This document shows, one piece after another, positions 14,202 to 21,778 of a DNA stretch of 21,778 nucleotides. Source of the stretch: Gammaproteobacteria bacterium (lineage in GTDB: Bacteria; Pseudomonadota; Gammaproteobacteria; Steroidobacterales; Steroidobacteraceae); the NCBI GenBank assembly GCA_028293725.1, contig JAQGOE010000323.1, forward strand, positions 1-21,778. Direction: 5' to 3'. Numbering within the stretch: position 1 is the first letter of the stretch; each line of letters opens with the position of its first letter. The position numbers were made by a program, and so were the translations under genes. The notes under the pieces are model-generated. The model was given only the letters and a program-made list of their open reading frames with translations, searched no databases and had not been told where the DNA came from.

Positions 14202-14786
14202 ATGGGCTGGATCGTACTGCTGCTGATTATCGGGCTCGTGCTCGTTTTCGTATCGACGTACAACCGCCTGGTCATGGCGCGTAACGCGTTCAAGAACGCC
14301 TTCGCCCAGATCGATGTGCAGCTCACCCGTCGTTACGACCTCATCCCGAACCTCGTTGAGATCGCCAAGGGCTACATCAAGCACGAGCGCGAGACGCTCG
14401 AGGCTGTGATCCGCGCGCGCAACTCCGCCTACGAGGGGTTGAAAGTCGCCGCCGCCGATCCCGCCAACGCGGCCGCGGTGCAGAACCTTTCGGGCGCGGA
14501 TCAACAGTTGGGCGGCGCACTGGGCCGGCTCATGGCCGTGGCCGAAGCCTACCCCGATCTGAAGGCCAACCAGACGATGATGCAGCTCTCCGAGGAGCTG
14601 ACCTCGACAGAAAACAAGGTGGCCTTCGCACGGCAGGCCTACAACGACGCCGTCATGACCTACAACAATTCCCGGGAGACCTTTCCGAGCAACATCGCGG
14701 CCGGCATGTTCGGATTTCAGCCGGCGCAGCCGTTGGAAATCGCGAAGCCGGAGGCGCGCGAAGCGCCGAAGGTAAGCTTCACCTGA
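14202..14786 (+). CDS. lemA: LemA family protein
   Basis: A 194-residue protein with an N-terminal membrane helix (GWIVLLLIIGLVLVFVSTYN, residues 2-21) and the LemA helical-bundle domain. Its conserved core is RNAFKNAFAQIDVQLTRRYDLIPNLVEIAKGYIKHERETLEAVIRAR (about 28-73), followed by the four-helix pattern and YNNSRETFPSNIAAGMFGF near the C-terminus. LemA proteins are membrane-anchored, often with an extracytoplasmic C-terminus, and frequently neighbour M48 proteases as here. The function in bacteria is not settled. The ATG at 14202 gives the expected short N-terminus; an in-frame start at 14151 would add an unlike extension. It is followed after 28 bases by the M48 gene, so both are probably cotranscribed. 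Confidence 0.93.
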   Translation: MGWIVLLLIIGLVLVFVSTYNRLVMARNAFKNAFAQIDVQLTRRYDLIPNLVEIAKGYIKHERETLEAVIRARNSAYEGLKVAAADPANAAAVQNLSGADQQLGGALGRLMAVAEAYPDLKANQTMMQLSEELTSTENKVAFARQAYNDAVMTYNNSRETFPSNIAAGMFGFQPAQPLEIAKPEAREAPKVSFT

Positions 14787-14814
14787 CGGCCGGCTGGCCG
14801 CAACCGCAGCCACG

Positions 14815-16836
14815 GTGGATTTCTACTCACGTCAGGCAGCCGCGCGCGGTCAGACGCGCTGGCTGATCTTCGCGTTCATCGTCGCGTTGCTGGCCGTCGC
14901 GCTGGCGCTCGATTTCGTGTTGTTTACGTTTCTTGCCGGTCGCAGCGTCGGCTACGGTCTGAGCGCGCTCGACTACGCGCGCGCCAACCCCCAACAGGTG
15001 GTTCTTTGCACCCTGTTGGTCATGGGGGTGTTGGGTCTCGCCAGCCTCTACAAGTCCATGGAGCTGCGCGGCGGCGGTGGCGTCGTGGCGCGCTCGTTGG
15101 GTGGCGTCCCGGTATCGAGCGATACAGCCGACCTGAAGCGGAAGCGGCTTCTCAACGTGGTGGAAGAAATGGCGATTGCCTCGGGCGTGCCGATGCCAGA
15201 GGTGTACGTGCTCGAGCAGGAGCCCGGCATCAACGCATTCGCCGCCGGCCATACTCCGGCAAATGCGGCGGTCACCGTCACGCAGGGCGCGCTCGATCGT
15301 CTCAGCCGGGATGAGTTGCAGGGAGTCATCGGGCACGAGTTCAGTCATGTTCTGAATGGGGACATGCGCCTCAACGTACAGCTCATGGGGTGGATCTTCG
15401 GGCTGTTCGTGATCGGATTGATCGGCCGCATGATTTTGGAGGTCTCGCCACGTAATCGCCGCAATTCGGGCGGGTTGGTGGCGCTGGGCTTCGCGGTCAT
15501 GGTGTTGGGTTATATCGGGCTCATGGCGGGCCGCATTCTGCAGGCGGCGGTGGCGCGCCAGCGCGAGCGCCTCGCGGATGCTTCGGGGGTACAGTTCACG
15601 CGCAATCCGCAGGGCCTCAAGGGCGCGTTGGTGAAGATCGCCGCGTTACCTGAAGGGTCGGCGCTCGTCGCGGCGGATGCCGAGCAGGCGGCGCATATGT
15701 TTTTTGCCGAAGGTCTGTCGCGCGTGTTCGCGACACATCCGCCGATTCTCGAGCGCATCCGAGAGTTGGATCCGCATTTCGATCCGCGGGAGTTGGAAGC
15801 CGCGGCGGCCGAGCCGGATCAGGATCCGACGGCGGCGGAGGTTGCGGGGCACGGCGGTGGGCCAGTGCCTTCTGCTGCGCGCGGTCAGGTTGCCGGCGGC
15901 GGCCTGGGTGGCGTAGGTCAGATCGCGGGCGCGAACGTCGTGCCGGGGGCGGGCCTCGCCGCGGCGACAGCAGCGGCCACCGGCCCGGCCACTTCTAACT
16001 CGCCCGCGTCGCACTTCGCCAACCAGGTCGGGCGCCCCGACGTGGCGCACATTGCTCACGCGCAGGCGGTTCGCCTGGCGCTACCCCAGCCCGTCCGCGA
16101 GCTGACGGAATCTCCGGGCGGCGCACAGGCGTTGGTTATCGCTCTTCTGATCAGCAGCGACCCCGCGGTTCGCGATCAACAGCTTGCGATGCTCTCCAAA
16201 TCCGCCAACGCCGCAAGCCTCGCGGTGATTCAGCGGGTGATCCCCCTGGCGCAGGCTCTCGATCCCATGTTGCGTTTGCCAGCGCTGCAACGAGCCTTCC
16301 CGGCACTGCGTCGCTCAACCGTGCCACAGCGCAAGGCATTAGGGCAGCTTGCCACTCAACTCATCCACGCGGATGCACGCATCGACGTGTTTGAATTCTG
16401 TCTCGCCAAATTGCTCGAGACGTTGTTGAACGATGAGCTAGACGCGACGGCGCCACACGGTACGGTGACGCTCGAAGGCGCGGTGAACGAGATCTCTCTG
16501 CTCTTCTCCGTCCTTGCTCAGATCGGAACGCAGGACGAGCGTGCGGCGCGGGAATCCTACGAAGTAGGTATTTCGACGGTGTTGCCGATGCGGCGTCCGC
16601 CGTACGCGGCCGTGGCAGATTGGGCGCAGAAGCTGAGCGCGGCGTTGCCGAGGCTCGAGCAGTTGCACCCTTTCGCGAAGAAAGCGGTCATCGAGGGCCT
16701 GGTCAAAACCATTGCCAACGACGAAGTGTTGATGGAAGAAGAAGCGGAGCTGCTGCGCACGGTGTGCGCGCTGTTGCACTGTCCGTTGCCGCCGCTGTTG
16801 CCCGTGATCGCTGGCGATGCCAGCGTCGAAAGCTGA
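14815..16836 (+). CDS. M48 family metallopeptidase with long C-terminal extension
   Basis: A 673-residue membrane protease. The zinc site is H174-E175-F-S-H178 (IGHEFSHVLNGD) with the third ligand probably Glu251 in E-R-L-A-D-A. Membrane helices lie at about 15-37, 62-80, 186-208 and 222-241, and the conserved THPPILERIREL is at 308-319. This much resembles HtpX-like proteases, which degrade misfolded membrane proteins. After a Gly/Ala linker (about 330-400) comes a helical domain of some 270 residues ending in IANDEVLMEEEAELLR and CPLPPLLP, which looks like a TerB-like fold. HtpX itself is only about 290 residues. The start is a GTG at 14815 with no good ribosome site, but position relative to lemA and the preserved N-terminal helix support it. 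The ORF ends 45 bases from the convergent MetX-family gene. Confidence 0.9.
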   Translation: MDFYSRQAAARGQTRWLIFAFIVALLAVALALDFVLFTFLAGRSVGYGLSALDYARANPQQVVLCTLLVMGVLGLASLYKSMELRGGGGVVARSLGGVPVSSDTADLKRKRLLNVVEEMAIASGVPMPEVYVLEQEPGINAFAAGHTPANAAVTVTQGALDRLSRDELQGVIGHEFSHVLNGDMRLNVQLMGWIFGLFVIGLIGRMILEVSPRNRRNSGGLVALGFAVMVLGYIGLMAGRILQAAVARQRERLADASGVQFTRNPQGLKGALVKIAALPEGSALVAADAEQAAHMFFAEGLSRVFATHPPILERIRELDPHFDPRELEAAAAEPDQDPTAAEVAGHGGGPVPSAARGQVAGGGLGGVGQIAGANVVPGAGLAAATAAATGPATSNSPASHFANQVGRPDVAHIAHAQAVRLALPQPVRELTESPGGAQALVIALLISSDPAVRDQQLAMLSKSANAASLAVIQRVIPLAQALDPMLRLPALQRAFPALRRSTVPQRKALGQLATQLIHADARIDVFEFCLAKLLETLLNDELDATAPHGTVTLEGAVNEISLLFSVLAQIGTQDERAARESYEVGISTVLPMRRPPYAAVADWAQKLSAALPRLEQLHPFAKKAVIEGLVKTIANDEVLMEEEAELLRTVCALLHCPLPPLLPVIAGDASVES

Positions 16837-16881
16837 TGGTGGCGCGTCCTGCCGCCGCTGCGGTGCCACCTGCACCCGACC

Positions 16882-18039
16882 CTATTGCCGGCCCAAGAAA
16901 CTCCGGATCTCGAGCCCGAATCGCTCCACCTCGATGAGGAACGAGTCGTGCCCCTCGATGCAATCGAGTGGCCTGAAGTAGGTCGTGATGCCAGCCTCAT
17001 CGAGGGAGCGAGCGACGGCACGTTGCTCCGCGATCGAGAACAGCAGGTCCGTCTCGACGCCAATGACAAGCGCCTGCTCCAGCTGCGCGCGGCGGAGAAT
17101 CTCCACATGCTCGCCATGTTTGCCCAGGTCGAAGCGATCCATTGAGCGCGACAGGTATAGGTAGCAGTTCGCGTCGAAGGCCGTCACGAACTTCGCAGCC
17201 TGCGACTCGAGGTAGCCTTGCACGGCGAACTCGGAAGCGAACGGATCGCCTCGCTTCATGTCAGGGCGAATCGGCTCGCGATCGAAACGCAACTTCCATT
17301 CCGCCGCCGACCGGTAGGTGACGGTTCCCAACTTGCGCGCGAGGCGCTGCCCGCTACGGGGCGGCTTGTCCGCCGTGTAATGCCCGTGCTGCCAGTCGGG
17401 ATCGCTCGTAATGGCTTCGCGTTGAATCGAACGCAGGGCGATCGCGAACGGGGATGCGGCCGCTGTCCCCGAGACGCTCACGAGTCGACGTGCGGCGCCC
17501 GGAAATTGCGCTACGAAGGCGAGCACCACCATCCCGCCGAGTGAAGGACCCACGACGGCGTCGAGACGCTTGATTCCCAGCGACCGCATGGTCTCGTAGC
17601 CGGCCCGAGCGATGTCCTCGACCGAGAGGTCGGGGAAAGTCAGGCGGTAAGGTTTACCTGTCGCCGGGTCGATGGAGGCAGGTCCCGTCGAGCCGAAACA
17701 ACTGCCGAGTGAGTTCACACAAATCACGAAGAACCGATCGGTGTCGATACCCAACTCGGGACCCACCATCCTCTGCCACCAGCCGTCGCTCGGGTCATCG
17801 TGCGAGGAGGCCGCGTGCGCCGACGGTGAGAGTCCCGTGAAAAGCAGCACAGCGTTGTCGCGCGCTTCGCTCAGCGTGCCCCAGGTTTCGTACGCGATAC
17901 GCGCGCCATGGAGCGCGCCACCACGCCACATCGGAAACGGATCGGGCATCTGCGCGTAGTGTCGCGCGCCAATTTTCTCCTCGCGGCCCGATGTTGGGTG
18001 ATCGTCGGTGGTCGCGGGAGTGGGGGCTGCTGTTCTCAA
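16882..18039 (-). CDS. MetX-family acyltransferase, probable serine O-succinyltransferase
   Basis: A 385-residue alpha/beta hydrolase-fold acyltransferase. The catalytic triad is Ser166 (VVGPSLGGM), Asp331 (VETDLLF) and His364 (EGHDSF). Family blocks include ALHGARIAYETWGTL, GLSPSAHAA, VNSLGSCFGSTGPASIDP and NCYLYLSRSMDRFD. The text is close to the Xanthomonas enzymes now assigned as serine O-succinyltransferases (SST), rather than the typical homoserine acetyltransferase. Its place directly behind a cysteine synthase gene agrees with making O-succinylserine for cysteine. Homoserine O-succinyltransferase for methionine remains possible. The start is a TTG at 18039 overlapping the cysK stop as TTGA. 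The first 30 residues are variable, and the ATG at 17949 would cut off only those, but has no ribosome site. Confidence 0.87.
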   Translation of the reverse strand: MRTAAPTPATTDDHPTSGREEKIGARHYAQMPDPFPMWRGGALHGARIAYETWGTLSEARDNAVLLFTGLSPSAHAASSHDDPSDGWWQRMVGPELGIDTDRFFVICVNSLGSCFGSTGPASIDPATGKPYRLTFPDLSVEDIARAGYETMRSLGIKRLDAVVGPSLGGMVVLAFVAQFPGAARRLVSVSGTAAASPFAIALRSIQREAITSDPDWQHGHYTADKPPRSGQRLARKLGTVTYRSAAEWKLRFDREPIRPDMKRGDPFASEFAVQGYLESQAAKFVTAFDANCYLYLSRSMDRFDLGKHGEHVEILRRAQLEQALVIGVETDLLFSIAEQRAVARSLDEAGITTYFRPLDCIEGHDSFLIEVERFGLEIRSFLGRQ

Positions 18040-18977
18040 GGCTCGGGATCACTGCCTTCGGCAATGCCTTCGAAGAGCGGAGTTGAAAGATAGCGCTCGC
18101 CCGTATCCGGCAGCATCGCCAGGATGACGGATCCTGCCGGCGCTTCCGCAGCGACCTTCGCGGCCGCGGCGAACGTGCCGCCAGAAGAAATGCCGCAGAA
18201 GATGCCTTCGCTGCGTGCCAGGGAGCGTGCAGCTTCGATCGCTTCGACGTCCGTGACCGGCAGCAGGCGGTGAAACACTTCCTTGTCGAGGACTGCCGGC
18301 ACGAAGTCCGGGGTCCACCCCTGGATCTTGTGAGGGGCGAAGGGTTTGCCGGAGAGGAGTGACGCTGCAGCAGGCTCGGTCGCGACAATCTGCACGTCGG
18401 GCCGCGCGAGCCGGAGCATCTGGCCAACACCGGTCAGTGTGCCGCCCGTGCCCCAGCCGGTGACGAAGAAGTCGAGCCGCTTGCCGGCGAAGTCCTCGAG
18501 GATCTCGGGGCCGGTGGTGTTGCGGTGATAAGCGGGATTCGCCTCGTTCTCGAACTGACGCGCCAGGAACCAGCCATTCTTTTGCGCAAGCTCCGCAGCC
18601 TTCTTCACCATCCCGGTACCGCGTTCTGCGGCCGGCGTGAGAATGACCTTGGCGCCGAGCATGCGCATGATTTTGCGCCGCTCGATAGAGAACGTTTCCA
18701 CCATGACGGCGACGAACGGGTAGCCCTTCGCCGCGCAAACCATGGCTAACGCGATGCCGGTGTTACCCGAAGTGGCCTCGATTACGGTCTGGCCCGGCTT
18801 GAGCGTGCCTTTCCGTTCCGCGTCCTCGATGATGCCGATGGCAAGTCGGTCCTTCACGGAGCTCAATGGATTGAAGAACTCGCACTTCACGTACATTGTC
18901 ACGTGCTTGGGAGCGAGACGCTGGATACGGACGATGGGAGTTTTCCCGATCGTGCCGAGAATGTTGTCGTAGATCAT
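18036..18977 (-). CDS. cysK: cysteine synthase A, PLP-dependent
   Basis: A 313-residue fold-type II PLP enzyme. The Schiff-base lysine is Lys42 in SSVKDR; the substrate loop is EATSGNTGIALA (about 68-79); the phosphate-binding GTGGTLTGVG lies at about 176-185; and the closing LPDTGERYLST is also present. It replaces the O-acyl group of acylated serine with sulfide to give cysteine. The AAGG ribosome site lies about 5 bases before the ATG. The next gene down overlaps by 4 bases and encodes the MetX/SST-type enzyme, which could supply O-succinylserine; the enzyme here would then use that rather than O-acetylserine. This preference is an inference from context. The upstream region to rluB is divergent, 163 bases. 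Confidence 0.92.
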   Translation of the reverse strand: MIYDNILGTIGKTPIVRIQRLAPKHVTMYVKCEFFNPLSSVKDRLAIGIIEDAERKGTLKPGQTVIEATSGNTGIALAMVCAAKGYPFVAVMVETFSIERRKIMRMLGAKVILTPAAERGTGMVKKAAELAQKNGWFLARQFENEANPAYHRNTTGPEILEDFAGKRLDFFVTGWGTGGTLTGVGQMLRLARPDVQIVATEPAAASLLSGKPFAPHKIQGWTPDFVPAVLDKEVFHRLLPVTDVEAIEAARSLARSEGIFCGISSGGTFAAAAKVAAEAPAGSVILAMLPDTGERYLSTPLFEGIAEGSDPEP

Positions 18978-19140
18978 GGTGACCTTCTACGCTTGCTTGA
19001 ATGACGGCGACAAGTTACGCCCAGGAATCTGGCAAGACCCGGACGTTATAATCCACGTGGGTGAATGATCTTTAGAAGTATGCGGCACCCGCCGCAAATC
19101 TCCAACCCGTGGGCCAACCTGACCGCCGACCGCAGCATCC

Positions 19141-19923
19141 ATGATCAGACTTCAGAAACTCCTGGCCGCCGCTGGATTGGGCTCACGTCGTAGCGTCGAG
19201 CAGTGGATTCGCGACGGGCGCGTGACGATCGGGGGTCGCGTGGCGCAGCTCGGTGATCGGGCCGCACCGGACGACGAAGTGTGCCTCGACGGACGTAAGC
19301 TCGACCTCAATCCGGAACAACTCACCTCGCGCGAACTGCTGCTCTATCACAAGCCCGTCGGCGAGGTGACCACACGCAGTGACCCGCAGGGGCGTCCGAC
19401 TGTGTTCGAGCGGCTCCCGCAACCGAGGAACGGCCGGTGGATTACGGTTGGCCGGTTGGACGTCAATACGTCCGGCTTACTGCTTTTTACAACCGACGGT
19501 GGGCTGGCCCATCGCCTCATGCACCCCTCGAGTGAGATCGAGCGCGAATACCTGGTGCGCGTTCGTGGCCGGCCACAACCCGGGCTCATTCGCCAATTGC
19601 TCGAAGGCGTGCAGCTCGACGACGGTCCCGCGCGGTTCGACCGAGTTTCGCAGGAGATCGCCGACGGAGAGCCTTCGGACGGGATCAATACGACCTTCCG
19701 TGTGATCCTTCACGAAGGCCGCAACCGTGAGGTTCGCCGACTCTGGCAAGCCGTGGGACTGGAGGTAAGTCGCTTGCTTCGCGTCCGATATGGACCGATT
19801 GAGCTTCCCCGTGACCTGCGTCCAGGCACTACAAGGTTGGCGGACGCAAAATTGACCGCGGAGCTTGCTGCTGTAGCTTCACTGCAACAAGCGCCTCCAC
19901 GGGCTCCCTGGCCCGGTTTCTAA
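19141..19923 (+). CDS. rluB: 23S rRNA pseudouridine synthase, RluB type
   Basis: A 260-residue RsuA-family enzyme. The N-terminal S4 RNA-binding domain covers about 2-50 (RLQKLLAAAGLGSRRSVEQWIRDGRVTIGG), followed by the catalytic domain with HKPVGEVTTRSD and the active-site aspartate Asp107 in GRLDVNTSGLLLFTTDGGLA. The end of the domain has EGRNREVRRLWQAVGLEVSRLLRVRYGPI. RluB makes pseudouridine 2605 in 23S rRNA; the DVNTSGLL form fits RluB better than RluF or RsuA, but RluE-like paralogues cannot be excluded. The ATG has no good ribosome site. A TATAAT sits at 19047-19052 in the divergent region with cysK, lacking a clear -35. Confidence 0.9.
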   Translation: MIRLQKLLAAAGLGSRRSVEQWIRDGRVTIGGRVAQLGDRAAPDDEVCLDGRKLDLNPEQLTSRELLLYHKPVGEVTTRSDPQGRPTVFERLPQPRNGRWITVGRLDVNTSGLLLFTTDGGLAHRLMHPSSEIEREYLVRVRGRPQPGLIRQLLEGVQLDDGPARFDRVSQEIADGEPSDGINTTFRVILHEGRNREVRRLWQAVGLEVSRLLRVRYGPIELPRDLRPGTTRLADAKLTAELAAVASLQQAPPRAPWPGF

Positions 19924-20063
19924 GGTCCCCAGGCAGTCAGCCGCGCGGCAACTGCTGCGTTTCTCAGTCTAAGTGGGGAGTCCCATCAACCGAACGGGGG
20001 ATAGTCGTGGGGCATGTTCTTTGCGACATTTACCTTAGACGCAGCGAATTAAGCAGAGCCAAG

Positions 20064-20450
20064 ATGCAGATTCGGGTCCATGCCGACCAGCACATCGATA
20101 GCAGCGAGGAGCTGACGTTTCGAGTCGAGGGAGTGGTCCAGGGGGCGCTGGATCGCTACCAGGATCGGGTGACTCTCGTTGAGGTCCATCTCAGCCGGCG
20201 CATTCCTCACCATTCCGGTGAGCGCGATATGTGCTGCCGTATGGAAGCTCACGCGGGTGCGCTCAAGCCGCTCGAAGTGAGCCATGAGGCGATTACCCTG
20301 ACCGAAGCCATTCATGCGGCGTCCGCCAAGCTTGAACGGGCGATTCATGCGGCGGTGGGTCGGCGCAAGGGTAGAGAAATTGCTGTGCCTGCGGCAGAAG
20401 AGCATGTAGATCCCACCGCCGAAGCTCTGGGACATCTGCGCAGCTCTTGA
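20064..20450 (+). CDS. HPF/RaiA family ribosome-associated protein
   Basis: A 128-residue protein of the S30EA/RaiA fold. It opens MQIRVHADQHI, continues with RVEGVVQGALDRYQDRVTLVEVHLSR, a Cys pair (MCCRMEA) and the TLTEAIHAASAKLERAI helix, then a basic tail. This is the short form that binds the ribosomal 30S decoding region and helps hibernation or subunit storage in slow growth. The ATG at 20064 gives a family-like N-terminus; the frame extends to 20007 but that part is not conserved. The ribosome site is weak. It sits between rluB and the tRNA operon, so it fits a translation neighbourhood. Confidence 0.85.
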   Translation: MQIRVHADQHIDSSEELTFRVEGVVQGALDRYQDRVTLVEVHLSRRIPHHSGERDMCCRMEAHAGALKPLEVSHEAITLTEAIHAASAKLERAIHAAVGRRKGREIAVPAAEEHVDPTAEALGHLRSS

Positions 20451-20604
20451 AAGTCACTGCGAAGGTCTCCAAGACCCGCTAAAGGCCTCGGCTCGAGCGT
20501 TCCCCTTCGGTAATCGCTTCCTGCCAAGCCTCTTTCTACCTCTTTCGAGAGACTCCGCGCCTCGGGACCGGCGATTGAGCTAGCAATTTACGCGCCAAGA
20601 CGCA

Positions 20605-20633
20605 TTGACACCCTGCTCCCTGGAAATCAGAAT
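20605..20633 (+). promoter_or_regulatory. sigma-70 promoter of the tRNA operon
   Basis: A perfect -35 TTGACA (20605-20610) is followed after exactly 17 bases by CAGAAT (20628-20633; four of six match TATAAT). A GC-rich ACGCGGC follows in the discriminator position, a feature of stable RNA promoters under stringent control. The first tRNA starts 17 bases after the -10. This fits transcription of Tyr-Gly-Thr tRNAs and possibly tuf. Confidence 0.6.
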
Positions 20634-20650
20634 ACGCGGCTCGTTTTCGC

Positions 20651-20738
<88 letters not shown>

Positions 20739-20803
20739 ATGACTGGCCGGGGTGGTGGAGGCGAGAACGAATTGGGCTCGAGGTCGGCGGGTGCGGTGCA
20801 TCG

Positions 20804-20877
<74 letters not shown>

Positions 20878-20906
20878 GCGTCGTGCGACCTCGTTGATTG
20901 GCTTGT

Positions 20907-20982
20907 GCCCACGTAGCTCAGTCGGTAGAGCACGTCCTTGGTAAGGACGAGGTCACCGGTTCGATTCCGGTCGTGGGCTCCA
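20907..20982 (+). tRNA. thrT: tRNA-Thr (anticodon GGT)
   Basis: 76 bases with CCA encoded. The acceptor GCCCACG (20907-20913) pairs with CGTGGGC (20972-20978), then T and CCA. The anticodon arm CGTCC-TTGGTAA-GGACG puts GGT at 20940-20942, reading ACC and ACU. The T arm contains TTCGATT. It is followed by 123 bases and tuf, as in E. coli thrT-tufB. Confidence 0.95.
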
Positions 20983-21040
20983 CTGAGCGAAATCGGTGGG
21001 GTGTGGTTTGATCTGATCGGCGCGTGGCGCCGCTGAATTT

Positions 21041-21061
21041 TGCGGGTCGTCGCGATCCGCA
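21041..21061 (+). other. hairpin between tRNA-Thr and tuf
   Basis: TGCGGGTC (21041-21048) pairs with GATCCGCA (21054-21061) through eight pairs including one G-U, with a 5-base loop. No T-run follows, so it is more likely an mRNA 5' leader or processing structure than a terminator. It lies 32 bases before the tuf ribosome site. Confidence 0.4.
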
Positions 21062-21105
21062 GGAAATTTGCGCGCAGCGCATGGGAAGTCTTCGAGGAAA
21101 CCTTC

Positions 21106-21778
<673 letters not shown>

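Noticed and set aside
16837..16881. Possible bidirectional terminator between the M48 and MetX genes (GGTGGC ... GCCACC)
   Set aside because: The loop is over 20 bases and no T-run exists on either side; too weak to call.

Overview
This is a GC-rich chromosomal segment, most likely from a gammaproteobacterium of the Xanthomonadales/Nevskiales/Steroidobacterales kind. This placement is inferred from gene content, not from a database search. The pointers are a tRNA-Tyr/tRNA-Gly/tRNA-Thr/tuf cluster like the E. coli tyrU-glyT-thrT-tufB order, CCA ends encoded in all three tRNA genes, a MetX-family acyltransferase resembling the Xanthomonas serine O-succinyltransferase type, a DUF3379-like anti-sigma factor, a PEP-CTERM protein and a high-potential iron-sulfur protein. 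No insertion sequence, phage gene, integrase or CRISPR array is visible.

Layout. 1-2984: end of an OmpA-like protein, a HIT protein, a small membrane protein, a PEP-CTERM secreted protein, a gene-poor stretch (about 1734-2594) with weak small ORFs or remnants, and a YCII/DGPF protein. 3175-7799: a non-heme chloroperoxidase-like hydrolase, a MipA/OmpV porin-like protein, then a plus-strand run of tautomerase, metallophosphoesterase and MATE transporter. 7796-10189: the most distinctive block, an ECF sigma/anti-sigma pair (minus strand) divergent from a DoxX membrane protein and a small Cys-rich secreted peptide of the bufferin (BufA2-like) type, with several inverted repeats between and within the two arms. 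10353-13832: a lipoprotein hydrolase convergent with nhaA, then HiPIP and a PilZ protein. 14202-16836: lemA plus an M48 protease with a long C-terminal extension. 16882-18977: a cysK-metX/SST cysteine operon. 19141-20450: an RluB-type pseudouridine synthase and an HPF/RaiA ribosome-associated protein. 20605 to the end: a tRNA operon with a recognisable promoter, running into tuf, which is cut by the window end.

How the genes work together. The sigma/anti-sigma/DoxX/bufferin block looks like a metal- or redox-stress response module, but the usual maturation genes (DUF692/MNIO bufB and DUF2063 bufC) are not in the window. The cysK-metX pair, coupled by a TTGA overlap, suggests that cysteine is made through O-succinylserine. 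LemA and M48 are a common envelope-associated pair. RluB, HPF, the tRNAs and EF-Tu form a translation neighbourhood.

Most of the window is ordinary chromosome. The best leads are the apparently unaccompanied bufferin-like peptide with its hairpins, the nhaA gene with no conventional start codon beside a small duplication, and the coding-like remnants at 1910-2300.
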